From: Gammaproteobacteria bacterium
GTDB taxonomy: Bacteria > Pseudomonadota > Gammaproteobacteria > DSM-19610
DNA: 38,338 nucleotides
Assembly (NCBI GenBank): GCA_011374975.1
Contig: DRNU01000249.1
Coordinates: 1-38,338 of the forward strand
Direction: 5' to 3'
Translations under genes and position numbers: made by a program
Shown: positions 7,758 through 16,103 of the stretch, in pieces
How the letters are laid out: the number at the start of each line of letters is the position of its first letter
How positions within the stretch are numbered: the first letter of the stretch is position 1
The notes under the pieces: generated by a model
Databases searched by the model: none
The model's input: only the letters and a program-made list of their open reading frames with translations
Told to the model about the DNA's origin: nothing

Positions 7758-9101
7758 ATGCTGCCTCACCTGCGCCGTTCCGGAAAAGCCCTGCTGTCCC
7801 GCGATGCCTGGAAAATCCGCGTCCTGCTCTGGTCGGGGGCCATCCTGGTAGGCCTGGTGGCGAGTGCTTTCGCCATCAGCAGTGAATACGCCGATAACTG
7901 GTTCCACCAGCTGATCGAAATTTCGCCCTATGCGCCCTTCATCATCTGCCCGCTGGGGCTGGTACTGGTGTCGTGGCTGACACGCAGATTCGTTCCCGGC
8001 GCCCAGGGCAGCGGCATACCCCAGTCGATAGCCGCCCTGCAGATCACGGAACACACCTCGCGCACCGCGTTGCTGTCGTTCCGTATCGCCATCGGCAAGA
8101 TTTTTCTCACCCTGCTGGGCCTGCTGAGCGGTGCCTCCATCGGCCGCGAGGGCCCCACCGTGCATATCGGCGCGGCCATTATGTTCTCGCTGGGCCGCTT
8201 CGCGCGCTTCCCGCACGATTACATGGACAAAGGTCTGATCCTGGCCGGCGGCGCGGCGGGTATCGCGGCGGCCTTCAACACGCCGCTGGCGGGTATTATT
8301 TTCGCGGTGGAAGAAATGGGGCGCTCCTTCGAGGAACGCACCAGCGGCGTATTATTAACCGCTGTGTTCCTGGCCGGCGTGACCGCGATCGCCATCCAGG
8401 GCAACTACACCTATTTCGGTTCCACCTCGGCGATCCTGGAAACCTCGCAGTTCCTGATGCCGGTACTGGTGTGCGGCGTGGTCGGCGGCCTGCTGGGCGG
8501 CCTGTTCAGTACCACACTGATCCAGGGTTCGCGGCGCATCGCACCCTTGATGAAGCGGCGCCCGGTCACGGTCGCCATCGTCTGCGGCCTGGGCATTGCG
8601 GGCGCCGGCTTCCTGTCCGGCAACACCGCTTTCGGCACCGGTTACCAGGAGGCGGAGGCGATCATCACCGGTGCCAGCACCCTGCCGGAAAGTTACCCGC
8701 TGATGAAAATGCTGGCCACCCTGCTCTCCTATCTCAGCGGTATCCCGGGCGGCATTTTCGCCCCCTCACTGGCCACCGGCGCAGGGGTAGGCGCCGAAAT
8801 CGCCAGCTGGATGCCGGGTCTGCCTGTGTCGGCCATCGTCATCCTCGGTATGGTCGGATACTTCACGGGCGTGGTACAGACCCCCATCACCGCATTCGTG
8901 ATCGTGATGGAAATGACCGACAACCACGGCCTGCTGCTGCCGCTGATGGCGACCGCCTTCATCGCCTATATCACCTCCCGCTTCGTCTGCCCGGAGCCCA
9001 TCTACCGGGTGCTGGCGCTGAACTTCTTGCCTGAACTGCATGCCGCCACCGCCGCAGACTCGAATAAACCCGAAGCGGATGACAAGCCGGCGCAAGGTTA
9101 A
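7758..9101 (+). CDS. ClC-type chloride channel / H+-Cl- antiporter
   Basis: Polytopic inner-membrane anion transporter with ten or more hydrophobic segments. Selectivity-filter signatures are in order: GSGIP (84-88), GREGP (129-133, with the gating glutamate E131) and GGIFAPSLATGAGVG. The VEEM at 184-187 keeps the internal glutamate that corresponds to the proton-path residue of E. coli ClC-ec1, which points to an exchanger rather than a passive channel. There is no C-terminal CBS domain; 447 residues. The frame is open to a TTG at 7740, but neither start has a good ribosome site; I prefer ATG 7758. Divergent from argC, followed by a repeat-like hairpin and hemJ. Confidence 0.9.
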   Translation: MLPHLRRSGKALLSRDAWKIRVLLWSGAILVGLVASAFAISSEYADNWFHQLIEISPYAPFIICPLGLVLVSWLTRRFVPGAQGSGIPQSIAALQITEHTSRTALLSFRIAIGKIFLTLLGLLSGASIGREGPTVHIGAAIMFSLGRFARFPHDYMDKGLILAGGAAGIAAAFNTPLAGIIFAVEEMGRSFEERTSGVLLTAVFLAGVTAIAIQGNYTYFGSTSAILETSQFLMPVLVCGVVGGLLGGLFSTTLIQGSRRIAPLMKRRPVTVAIVCGLGIAGAGFLSGNTAFGTGYQEAEAIITGASTLPESYPLMKMLATLLSYLSGIPGGIFAPSLATGAGVGAEIASWMPGLPVSAIVILGMVGYFTGVVQTPITAFVIVMEMTDNHGLLLPLMATAFIAYITSRFVCPEPIYRVLALNFLPELHAATAADSNKPEADDKPAQG

Positions 9102-9104
9102 TTG

Positions 9105-9132
9105 GGGTCAGAGCACATTTTTTTACTGACCC
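9105..9132. repeat. GGGGTCAG-type inverted repeat after the ClC gene
   Basis: GGGTCAG (9105-9111) and CTGACCC (9126-9132) flank a T-rich loop, starting 4 bases after the ClC stop. The T-run is inside the loop rather than after the stem, so this is not a proper terminator. The wording TTGGGGTCAGAGCACATTTT resembles dispersed repeats associated with REP-type transposases (from memory). Single copy in the window. Confidence 0.45.
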
Positions 9133-9159
9133 TGGATAACCCGTTATGATGTCACCATC

Positions 9160-9309
9160 ATGAGACTGAAAGGCATCCTCCTCAGCATCCTCGCCGTGGC
9201 CCTGTTCGGCAGCCTGGGCGTGGCATGGCTGGCGCCGGACCGGCTGACACAGGCGCCGGGGACCTCTGTCACCCCGCTGCAGGGCGAACAGCTGGTGGTG
9301 CGCGACTGA
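9160..9309 (+). CDS. 49-residue membrane-anchored peptide upstream of hemJ
   Basis: Short frame, ATG 9160 to TGA 9307-9309, encoding one N-terminal hydrophobic segment (LKGILLSILAVALFGSLGVAW) followed by about 25 polar residues ending TPLQGEQLVVRD. Its stop is 4 bases before the hemJ start, so translation may be coupled. The C-terminal stretch resembles the lead-in to a TlpA/redoxin domain that here is simply absent, so it could be a truncated remnant or a genuine small membrane protein. No ribosome site stands out. Confidence 0.5.
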   Translation: MRLKGILLSILAVALFGSLGVAWLAPDRLTQAPGTSVTPLQGEQLVVRD

Positions 9310-9313
9310 CACC

Positions 9314-9730
9314 ATGCTCTGGCTGAAAGCACTGCATGTCATTTTCATGGTCACCTGGTTCGCCGGGCTGTTCTATCTGCCGCGCCTGTTTGTCTACCAC
9401 GTCGACTGCCACGATGAACCCGGTGAACAGCGCTTCCGCGTCATGGAACGCAAGCTGTTTGCCATCATGACGCTGGGCGCCGTACTGGCCGCCATTTTCG
9501 GTACCTGGCTGCTCATCGAGTGGCACTGGCCGGTGACAGAGCTGTGGCTGCAGATCAAGCTGTTGCTGATTGCTGCACTGGTCGCCTATCACGTGTACTG
9601 CGGTATCCTGGTGAAACGCTTTGCTGCCGGACAGAACCGCTTTTCGGGGGTTTTCTACCGCTGGTTCAATGAGTTCCCTGTCCTGATCCTGATTTCGGTG
9701 ATACTGCTCGCCGTGCTGCGGCCAGTCTGA
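9314..9730 (+). CDS. hemJ: Protoporphyrinogen IX oxidase HemJ
   Basis: Membrane haem-biosynthesis enzyme of the HemJ (UPF0093) family that oxidises protoporphyrinogen IX to protoporphyrin IX. 138 residues with four hydrophobic helices. The family residues are present: H8 in the opening LKALHVIFMVTWFAGLFY and K82 in WLQIKLLLIAALVAYH, corresponding to the essential His/Lys pair described for cyanobacterial HemJ. It follows the 49-residue peptide frame by 4 bases; downstream is the promoter of the porin gene. Haem supply fits the predicted haem-binding PepSY protein nearby, but no direct link is shown. Confidence 0.92.
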   Translation: MLWLKALHVIFMVTWFAGLFYLPRLFVYHVDCHDEPGEQRFRVMERKLFAIMTLGAVLAAIFGTWLLIEWHWPVTELWLQIKLLLIAALVAYHVYCGILVKRFAAGQNRFSGVFYRWFNEFPVLILISVILLAVLRPV

Positions 9731-9781
9731 GCCGCCCCTTTCCCGCCTGGTAAACCTCCCTGGAACCCCTGTCATAGACTA

Positions 9782-9827
9782 ATTCTAAATACGAACCATT
9801 TGCATTTGGATTTAGAATACCTATAAT
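9782..9827 (+). promoter_or_regulatory. Porin promoter with overlapping palindromic operator
   Basis: A sigma-70-type promoter, TTTGCA (9799-9804), 17-base spacer, TATAAT (9822-9827), lies 44 bases before the porin start. A perfect 9-bp inverted repeat, ATTCTAAAT (9782-9790) and ATTTAGAAT (9810-9818), brackets the -35 box, and the AT-rich centre (9787-9807) has weak Fur-box character (about 8 of 14 positions of the 7-1-7 core). This is the geometry of a repressor site; the repressor is not identified. Confidence 0.6.
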
Positions 9828-9871
9828 GCGCAACCAGTCTGACAACACTTTTTGCAATCAGGGGGAACACC

Positions 9872-11110
9872 ATGAAACTCACCGCCCGCTCCGGCAGCCT
9901 TGTCGCAGCCGCCCTGCTGTCCGCCAGCAACCTCGCCTCGGCGACAGAAATGCCCAGCGCAGAGCAAATGTGGGAAATCATCCAGCAACAGCAGCGCGAG
10001 ATCGAGGCTCTGAAGGCCGGGCAAAAGTCTAACGCCGAGAAGGTGGAAGCCACTGCTGAAAAGGTTGAAGCCACCGCCGAGGTGCTTGAAAGCACCGCCG
10101 ACGCCGGCCAGGGCGGACATCCGGCCGCCGGTTCCCGCTGGGTGGAAAACACCCAGGTCGGCGGCTACGGTGAGATGCACTACAACAATCTCGACAGCAA
10201 GGATGAAATCGACTTCCACCGCTTCGTGCTGTTCTTCGGCCACCAGTTCAGCGACCGGCTGCGCTTCTTCTCGGAACTGGAACTGGAGCACGCCGAGTCC
10301 GGCGACGGCAGCAATGGTGCGGTCGAACTGGAGCAGGCCTATATCGAATACGATATCACGCAAAACCACCAGGCCAGGGCCGGCCTGTTCCTGGTCCCGG
10401 TCGGCATCATAAACCCGACCCACGAGCCACCGACCTTCTACGGCGTGGAACGCAACCCGGTCGAAAAAAATATCATCCCGACCACCTGGTGGGTTGGCGG
10501 CGCCGGCCTGAGCGGTGAGGTAGCACCCGGCTGGAGCTACGACTTATCCATTCACGAAGGACTGGACACCTCTGCGTCCAGTAACTACACCGTGCGCAAG
10601 GGGCGTCAGAAAACCAGCCAGGCCGATGCCAACGATCTCGCTTCCACGGCGCGCATCAAATGGACCGGCGCAGCAGGCATCGAGCTTGCGGCCAGCGTGC
10701 AGTACCAGCAGGACATGACCCAGAGCAACGACCCGAATGCAGGGAAAGCCTGGCTGTATGAAGCCCATGCCGATATCAGGCGCGGCCCGTTCGGCCTGCG
10801 CGCCCTGTACGCCATGTGGGACCTGGACGGCAGCGGCCCCGAATCCGTGGGTGCCGACAAGCAGGAAGGTTTCTATGTCGAACCTTCCTACCGGATCACG
10901 CAGGAATGGGGCGTCTTTGCCCGCTACAACCAGTGGGACAACCAGGCCGGTGACAGCAGTTTCAAAAGCGAGAAGAAACAGTTCAATGCCGGCGTCAACT
11001 TCTGGCCGCACCCTGATGTCGTCCTGAAGGCGGACGTGCAACAGCAGGACAACGAAGGCGGTAACAAGAACGACAACGGCTTCAACCTCGGTGTCGGTTA
11101 CCAGTTCTAG
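9872..11110 (+). CDS. Outer-membrane porin with periplasmic coiled coil (OprO/P- or DcaP-like)
   Basis: Outer-membrane beta-barrel protein of 412 residues. Residues 1-24 form a signal peptide ending ASA. About 28-80 form a coiled coil (MWEIIQQQQREIEALKAG and a partly duplicated KVEATAEKVEATAEVLES heptad segment), the usual trimerisation region of such porins. About 95-412 are alternating beta-strands ending with the aromatic terminus GVGYQF. GGGGGAA-like ribosome site CAGGGGGAA precedes the ATG. Substrate cannot be read from sequence. The promoter has a palindromic operator, and a terminator-like hairpin at 11150-11177 separates it from the FMN-binding and PepSY genes, so read-through would be needed for one operon. 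Confidence 0.88.
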   Translation: MKLTARSGSLVAAALLSASNLASATEMPSAEQMWEIIQQQQREIEALKAGQKSNAEKVEATAEKVEATAEVLESTADAGQGGHPAAGSRWVENTQVGGYGEMHYNNLDSKDEIDFHRFVLFFGHQFSDRLRFFSELELEHAESGDGSNGAVELEQAYIEYDITQNHQARAGLFLVPVGIINPTHEPPTFYGVERNPVEKNIIPTTWWVGGAGLSGEVAPGWSYDLSIHEGLDTSASSNYTVRKGRQKTSQADANDLASTARIKWTGAAGIELAASVQYQQDMTQSNDPNAGKAWLYEAHADIRRGPFGLRALYAMWDLDGSGPESVGADKQEGFYVEPSYRITQEWGVFARYNQWDNQAGDSSFKSEKKQFNAGVNFWPHPDVVLKADVQQQDNEGGNKNDNGFNLGVGYQF

Positions 11111-11149
11111 GCTGTTTTAGCGCAGCCTGCTGGGGCACAATGCGAATAT

Positions 11150-11177
11150 GGGGGTGCAGTTGCGCCCCCTGCTTTTT
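11150..11177 (+). terminator. Terminator or attenuator after the porin gene
   Basis: GGGGGTGC, loop AGTT, GCGCCCCC form an 8-bp stem with one G-U pair, followed by TGC and five T. It lies 40 bases after the porin stop and 29 bases before the FMN-binding gene, so it may set the relative expression of the two parts of the cassette. Confidence 0.6.
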
Positions 11178-11205
11178 CCGGGAAACGGTTACAACTGACT
11201 GACCT

Positions 11206-11739
11206 ATGTTCAACAGACTTGTTCTTTTACTACTCCTGCTGCCGGTGTATACCGGCGCACTGGCGCGCGGCACCTACCAGGAGCCCGATGCATTCCTGGC
11301 CGAGGCCTTTACCAACACGCTGCCGGAACCGGCTGTTATCTGGCTGACCGGTGAGCGCAAGGACGCGGTCAAACAGTTGCTCGGCCACCGCTATGCCAGC
11401 CTGCGCGTGCGTTACTGGCTGCACGGCGAACGCAGCGCCTGGATTCTGGAGGAAGTCGGCAAGGATCTGCCTATCACCATCGGCGTGGTGGTTGACGGCG
11501 GCCGCCTGCAATACATCAAAGTGCTGGTTTTCCGCGAGAGCCGCGGTGAGGAAATTCGCCATCCCTTCTTTACCAAACAGTTCACGGATGCCCGGCTCGA
11601 CGCGGACAATAACCTGGACCGCCACATCGACGGTATCTCCGGCGCCACCCTGTCGGTACGCGCCATGCAGAAGATAGCGCGCCTGGCACTGTACCTGGAC
11701 AGCGAAGTACGCAAGCAGCATGTCACGTCAGCACCATAG
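11206..11739 (+). CDS. Periplasmic FMN-binding domain protein
   Basis: Exported flavoprotein-like protein of 177 residues. A signal peptide (about 1-21, ending ALA-RG) precedes an FMN_bind domain with the motif DGISGATLS at 142-150. T148 of SGAT corresponds to the threonine that carries covalent FMN in NqrC/RnfG proteins, where ApbE attaches it; no apbE gene is in the window. The gene overlaps the PepSY gene by 20 bases, indicating translational coupling and a shared task. Together they probably pass electrons between a membrane haem protein and a periplasmic acceptor; ferric iron or another metal complex is a guess from the operator and the porin. Confidence 0.8.
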   Translation: MFNRLVLLLLLLPVYTGALARGTYQEPDAFLAEAFTNTLPEPAVIWLTGERKDAVKQLLGHRYASLRVRYWLHGERSAWILEEVGKDLPITIGVVVDGGRLQYIKVLVFRESRGEEIRHPFFTKQFTDARLDADNNLDRHIDGISGATLSVRAMQKIARLALYLDSEVRKQHVTSAP

Positions 11740-12481
11740 AAAACAGCGCTTCAAGCTGCGCTCTTTTTATGTATGGCACCGTTACATGGGTGTCAGCGCC
11801 GCACTGTTCACGCTGGTTATCGCGGTCACCGGTATCCTGCTGAACCACACCGAGGACTTCCAGTTCGACAGCCGGCACATCCGCGCAGACTGGATCCTCG
11901 ACTGGTATGGCATCGAGGCGCCGCAGGATATGAAGTCCTTCCGCGTCGGCGAGCGTCACATCACGCTGATGGGTGAACACCTGTACCTGAACCGCAAAGA
12001 GATCGAGGGCAGTTACCGGGACCTGGTGGGGGTGCTGCAGAAAAGCGACATGTTCATTATCGCTGTCAGCGACAACATCCTGTTACTGACGCAACGCGGT
12101 GAACTCATCGAGCGCCTGCAGGGCAAGGACGGTATCCCGGCCGGTATCCTGCAGGTCGGCCTCGACGAAAACGGCACGGTGGTAGTACGTACCAGTCTTG
12201 ACCGCTATCAACCCGACAACGATTTTCTGCGCTGGTCGCGGTATGAAGACAACACAACCACCGTGCACTGGGTACAGCCCGAGCCGCTGGAGCCCCGGCT
12301 CAAGTCATCCCTGCAGCAACACTTCCGGGGTGAAGTGCTGCCGGTCGAGCGGGTACTGCTGGATTTGCACAGCGGGCGCTTCTTCGGCCGCCCGGGTCCC
12401 TGGCTGTTTGATATCGCGGCGCTGCTGCTGATCCTGCTGTCGCTGTCCGGCACCTGGATCTGGCTGAAACGCCGGCGCTGA
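11720..12481 (+). CDS. PepSY-associated membrane protein (two-helix, probable haem-binding)
   Basis: Inner-membrane protein of 253 residues with membrane helices at about 24-42 and 228-249 and a periplasmic PepSY-like region between. The helix-edge histidines follow the family pattern: H20 (WHRYMG), H43 (ILLNH) and H217 (DLHSGRFFG). In PepSY membrane proteins of the reductase kind such residues are thought to bind haem b. The start ATG 11720 lies inside the FMN-binding gene. The pair FMN_bind plus PepSY is a recognised theme in flavin-based transmembrane electron transfer. Convergent with ptsP, 6 bases away. Function beyond electron transfer is not visible. Confidence 0.8.
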   Translation: MSRQHHRKQRFKLRSFYVWHRYMGVSAALFTLVIAVTGILLNHTEDFQFDSRHIRADWILDWYGIEAPQDMKSFRVGERHITLMGEHLYLNRKEIEGSYRDLVGVLQKSDMFIIAVSDNILLLTQRGELIERLQGKDGIPAGILQVGLDENGTVVVRTSLDRYQPDNDFLRWSRYEDNTTTVHWVQPEPLEPRLKSSLQQHFRGEVLPVERVLLDLHSGRFFGRPGPWLFDIAALLLILLSLSGTWIWLKRRR

Positions 12482-12487
12482 TATGCC

Positions 12488-14752
12488 TCAGCGCCCGGCG
12501 CGTACCAGCCCGCCGAGGCCGGCATCTTCCAGCGCGTTATGCAGCAGCGCGCGTACTGCGCCGGCATCCTCGAATTCCCAGGCCTCGTCGAGCAGGCGCC
12601 CGACCGCCTCCATGCTGAAACTGCGTATCGCCCACTTCACACGCAGCAGGCTGGCGGCACTCATACTGAGTGAATCCACGCCCATCGCCAGCAACAGCAA
12701 CGCCGCGGCCGGGTCACCCGCCATTTCGCCACATACGCTGACCGGGCGCTCCACCGCGTGTGCCTGTTCGATCACCTGCCGTATAGCGCGCAGTACCGCC
12801 GGGTGCAGCGCCTCGAACAGTTCCGCGACCTGTGCATTATTGCGATCTACCGCCAGCAGGTACTGGGTCAGGTCGTTGGTGCCGATAGAAAAGAAATCCA
12901 CGCGCTTCGCCATGGCCGGTATCTGGTAAATCGCCGACGGCACTTCGATCATGACACCGATCTTCGGGAAAACGAGCGCCTCGCCCTCATCCACCAGCTC
13001 GTCAAAAGCGCGCCGGATCAGACCCAGCGCGGCATCGATCTCGTGCACACTGCTGATCATGGGCAACAGCAACTGAAGGTTGCCGAGCCCCGCATCGGCA
13101 CGCAGGATAGCGCGCACCTGGATAAGAAAGATTTCCGGGTGATCCAGCGCAATACGAATACCGCGCCAGCCAAGGAACGGGTTTTCTTCCTCTACCGGGA
13201 AATAAGGCAGCCTCTTGTCACCACCGATATCCAGCGTGCGCACCGTCACCGGCGCCGGCGCAAAGGCCTCCAGCACTTGCCGGTAAGTACGGCGCTGCTC
13301 TTCTTCACCCGGGAAACGGTCACGGATCATAAACGGGACTTCAGTACGATACAGGCCGATACCTTCCGCACCGCAGCGTAGTGAGGGCGTGATATCGCTC
13401 AGCAGCCCGGTATTGGCATGCAGCGGAACGCATGTTCCATCCAGTGTCTCGGAGGACAGCTCGATCAGTTTCTGCAACTCATCGGTCAGTTCGGCCTCTT
13501 CCTGCTGCAGTCGCTGGAACTCTTTACGGATCGCCTGCGAGGGACGCACGAACAGGCGCGACTGGTAACCATCGACTACCAGTTCCTGGCCGTCCAGCCG
13601 CCCGACCGGCAGGTCGTCGATACCCATGACGGCCGGGATGCCCAGTGCACGCGCCAGGATCGCCACGTGCGAGGCACTGGAACCACGCGCCGACACCACA
13701 CCCACCAGTGAGTTTACGGGCACCTCGGCCAGCTGGCTGGCAGTGACCTCCTCACCGACCAGAATGGTACCCGCCGTGAAATCCCTGACAGCCGGAACGA
13801 TGCTCTGCAAACGCTCCAGGATGCGCCGGCCGAGATCGCGCACGTCACTGGCCCGCTCGCGCAGGTAGGGGTCTTCCATGTCCTCGAAAGCGGTGACGTG
13901 CTCAGTAATGGTGTTGCGCAGGGCGCCCGGCGCCCAGTTACCGGCGCGGATACCGTCCAGGGTGCCGTCCACCAGGTTTTCGCTGCGCAGCATCAGGATC
14001 AGCGCATCGAACAGGGCAATGTCCTCGGCAGGCAGGGAATCGACCATGCGCGCCGACATCATGCGCATGTCGCGCTCCACACCCGCCACGGCGGCACGGA
14101 AGTTCGCGATTTCCGCATCGATATCGTCCACCGCGCGGTCCGGGATGGCTTCCAGGTTAGCCAGCGGATAGACCACCACGGCATGCCCCACCGCCGCGCC
14201 GGGCGTTCCGGAGACCCCTTTCAGGGCATAGCGCGATTCATCCGAGGCCTGCAACAGGCGTGTGATATCGCCACTGGCGCCGGCATGGCTGATCGCACCG
14301 GCCAGTTGCGCCGCCAGCGTGAACAGGAAGGTCTCCTCCTGCTCGGCGAAACGGCGCCGTTCACGCTGCCGCACCACCAGCACGCCCAGCACCTTGCGGT
14401 GCTGGATAATGGGGACGCCGAGAAAACCGTGGAAGGCCTCCTCGCCGATCTCATCGGTAAACACGTAGGAAGGATGATCCGAGGCATTATCCAGGTTGAG
14501 CGATTCTTCGCGACGTGCCACCTCGCTGACCAGGCCTCGGCCGAAATCCAGCCGCACCTCGCCGACCGCATCGGCGTTATAGCCGTCGGTCGCCATCAGT
14601 ACGTGCTGTTTCCCCTCGTCGTCCACCAGGTAGACCGAGCAGACATCCACCACCATTGCCTGTTTGACGCGCGCGACAATAATCGACAGGGCGCGCGCCA
14701 GATCCGGCGCGCGATTCACTTCCTGGATGGTTCTACGCAGGGTATCGAGCAC
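12488..14752 (-). CDS. ptsP: PEP-protein phosphotransferase PtsP (enzyme I-Ntr)
   Basis: First enzyme of the nitrogen-related phosphotransferase system, which phosphorylates NPr from phosphoenolpyruvate and thereby EIIA-Ntr; it regulates rather than transports. 754 residues: a GAF domain (about 15-165) that in homologues senses glutamine, the PEP-utiliser N-terminal and mobile domains with the phosphorylated histidine in ARGSSASHVAILARALG (about 350-365), and the C-terminal TIM-barrel with RTEVPFM, GIRIALDHPEIF and SIGTNDLTQY. Downstream of rppH on the same strand with a 45-base gap, the usual gammaproteobacterial rppH-ptsP order. Convergent with the PepSY gene. Confidence 0.95.
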   Translation of the reverse strand: MLDTLRRTIQEVNRAPDLARALSIIVARVKQAMVVDVCSVYLVDDEGKQHVLMATDGYNADAVGEVRLDFGRGLVSEVARREESLNLDNASDHPSYVFTDEIGEEAFHGFLGVPIIQHRKVLGVLVVRQRERRRFAEQEETFLFTLAAQLAGAISHAGASGDITRLLQASDESRYALKGVSGTPGAAVGHAVVVYPLANLEAIPDRAVDDIDAEIANFRAAVAGVERDMRMMSARMVDSLPAEDIALFDALILMLRSENLVDGTLDGIRAGNWAPGALRNTITEHVTAFEDMEDPYLRERASDVRDLGRRILERLQSIVPAVRDFTAGTILVGEEVTASQLAEVPVNSLVGVVSARGSSASHVAILARALGIPAVMGIDDLPVGRLDGQELVVDGYQSRLFVRPSQAIRKEFQRLQQEEAELTDELQKLIELSSETLDGTCVPLHANTGLLSDITPSLRCGAEGIGLYRTEVPFMIRDRFPGEEEQRRTYRQVLEAFAPAPVTVRTLDIGGDKRLPYFPVEEENPFLGWRGIRIALDHPEIFLIQVRAILRADAGLGNLQLLLPMISSVHEIDAALGLIRRAFDELVDEGEALVFPKIGVMIEVPSAIYQIPAMAKRVDFFSIGTNDLTQYLLAVDRNNAQVAELFEALHPAVLRAIRQVIEQAHAVERPVSVCGEMAGDPAAALLLLAMGVDSLSMSAASLLRVKWAIRSFSMEAVGRLLDEAWEFEDAGAVRALLHNALEDAGLGGLVRAGR

Positions 14753-14797
14753 GTTTAAGTTCCGGTTTTACCAGGACGTGACGCCCCGGAGTCAGGG

Positions 14798-15301
14798 TCA
14801 ACGCGCGGAGTACGTTGGCATGTTGCCGCCGGGAAAGGCCAGCGGCGCGAGTTCTTTCAGGGCCTTTTCATACACGTTGCGCTTGAAGGAAACCACTTCA
14901 CTCAACGGGTGCCAGTATTCAACCCAGCGCCAGTTGTCGAATTCAGGTTTGCTGTTGAGATCCAGCCGCACGAAACGCTCCTCGCCGACCAGGCGCAACA
15001 TGAACCACACCTGCTTCTGGCCGACGCAGACGGGCTTCTGGTGGCGGCGGATATAGCGCTCAGGCAAGCGGTAGCGCAGCCAGCCACGGGTGGCGCCGAG
15101 GATATCGACGTGCTGCGGTTCCAGCCCGATCTCTTCCTCCAGCTCACGGTACATGGCCTGTTGCGGCGTTTCCTCGCGACGGATGCCGCCCTGCGGAAAC
15201 TGCCAGGCATCCTGGTGTATCCGACGCGCCCACAGCAGACGCCCGTCGGGTTTGGTCAGGATAATACCAACATTCGGCCTATAACCATCTGAATCAATCA
15301 C
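14798..15301 (-). CDS. rppH: RNA pyrophosphohydrolase RppH (Nudix)
   Basis: Removes pyrophosphate from the 5' end of triphosphorylated transcripts, triggering RNase E decay. The Nudix box is intact at residues 38-60, starting GGIRREET and ending RELEEEIGL. The N-terminus [14 protein letters not shown] and the C-terminal [19 protein letters not shown] match E. coli RppH closely. I chose GTG 15301, which gives exactly the family N-terminus and 167 residues; the frame stays open to 15472 but that extension is unconserved. Upstream of ptsP and divergent from the HAD phosphatase gene. Confidence 0.94.
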   Translation of the reverse strand: MIDSDGYRPNVGIILTKPDGRLLWARRIHQDAWQFPQGGIRREETPQQAMYRELEEEIGLEPQHVDILGATRGWLRYRLPERYIRRHQKPVCVGQKQVWFMLRLVGEERFVRLDLNSKPEFDNWRWVEYWHPLSEVVSFKRNVYEKALKELAPLAFPGGNMPTYSAR

Positions 15302-15443
15302 TTGCAAGCTCAATGACAAACTGTTTACGATCAATCCATTGTACACAGGGCGACACAGGGCGCAAATCAGCAAACTCTGATTTACCTTTTTCGGCCGGGC
15401 CGCTATGCTGACCGGCCAACCTGCATGATAGCGATTGAAAATC

Positions 15444-16097
15444 ATGGCCTTAGCCCTCTTTGACCTGGACAATACCCTGCTTGCCGGCGACAGTGATTAC
15501 CTGTGGGGCTGTTTCCTGGTGGAACACAGCATTGTCGACGGAGAAAGCTACGAATCCGAAAATCAGCGCTTTTACGACCAATATCTGGCAGGTTCTCTGG
15601 ATATCTACGAATTTCTGCGCTTCCAGCTCAAGCCGCTGGCGCTCCACAAGCGGGAACAACTGGAACAGTGGCGGGAACAATACCTGGCGGAAAAGATCGA
15701 TCCGGTGCTGCTTCCGGCCGCCCGCGAGCTGCTGGACAAACACCGCGCGCAGGGCGACGAGCTCCTCATCATCACCGCGACCAACCGTTTCATCACCGAA
15801 CCGATTGCGGAACGCTACGGTGTCAGCCATCTGCTGGCGACAGAACCGGAACTGGTCGACGGTGAATATACCGGCAATGTCAGCGGCACCCCCTGCTTCC
15901 AGGCCGGCAAGGTCGAACGCCTGCAGGCGTGGCTGCAACAGCACGACCGCCACCTGGACGACAGCTGGTTCTACAGTGACTCGCACAATGACCTGCCGTT
16001 GCTGGAAACAGTCACGCACCCGGTCGCCGTGGATCCCGATGAACAGCTGAAACAACACGCACAGGCGCAGGGCTGGCCGGTCATCAGCCTGCGGTAA
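15444..16097 (+). CDS. HAD-superfamily IB phosphatase (SerB/CicA-like)
   Basis: Haloacid-dehalogenase-type hydrolase of 217 residues. Motif I is [13 protein letters not shown] (nucleophile Asp in the first dozen residues), motif II lies in [10 protein letters not shown], and motif IV is [12 protein letters not shown], the subclass IB pattern shared with phosphoserine phosphatase. The substrate is not predictable; homologues near rppH-ptsP in Pseudomonas are annotated only as HAD hydrolases. ATG 15444 is chosen over the in-frame TTG 15435 because [11 protein letters not shown] is the usual beginning. The ABC permease gene follows after 6 bases, so these may be co-transcribed. Confidence 0.88.
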   Translation: MALALFDLDNTLLAGDSDYLWGCFLVEHSIVDGESYESENQRFYDQYLAGSLDIYEFLRFQLKPLALHKREQLEQWREQYLAEKIDPVLLPAARELLDKHRAQGDELLIITATNRFITEPIAERYGVSHLLATEPELVDGEYTGNVSGTPCFQAGKVERLQAWLQQHDRHLDDSWFYSDSHNDLPLLETVTHPVAVDPDEQLKQHAQAQGWPVISLR

Positions 16098-16103
16098 CCA
16101 CGC

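Noticed and set aside
7973-9034. 353-residue frame inside the ClC gene
   Set aside because: Arg/His/Gly-rich frame-shifted reading of the ClC gene, which has all filter motifs in the accepted frame.
10030-10105. DNA tandem repeat in the porin gene
   Set aside because: The similarity reflects a repeated heptad pattern of the coiled coil (KVEATAE) in only two to three copies, not a separate repeat element.
13898-14758. 286-residue plus-strand frame opposite ptsP
   Set aside because: Antisense shadow in GC-rich DNA, no recognisable motif; ptsP is intact on the other strand.
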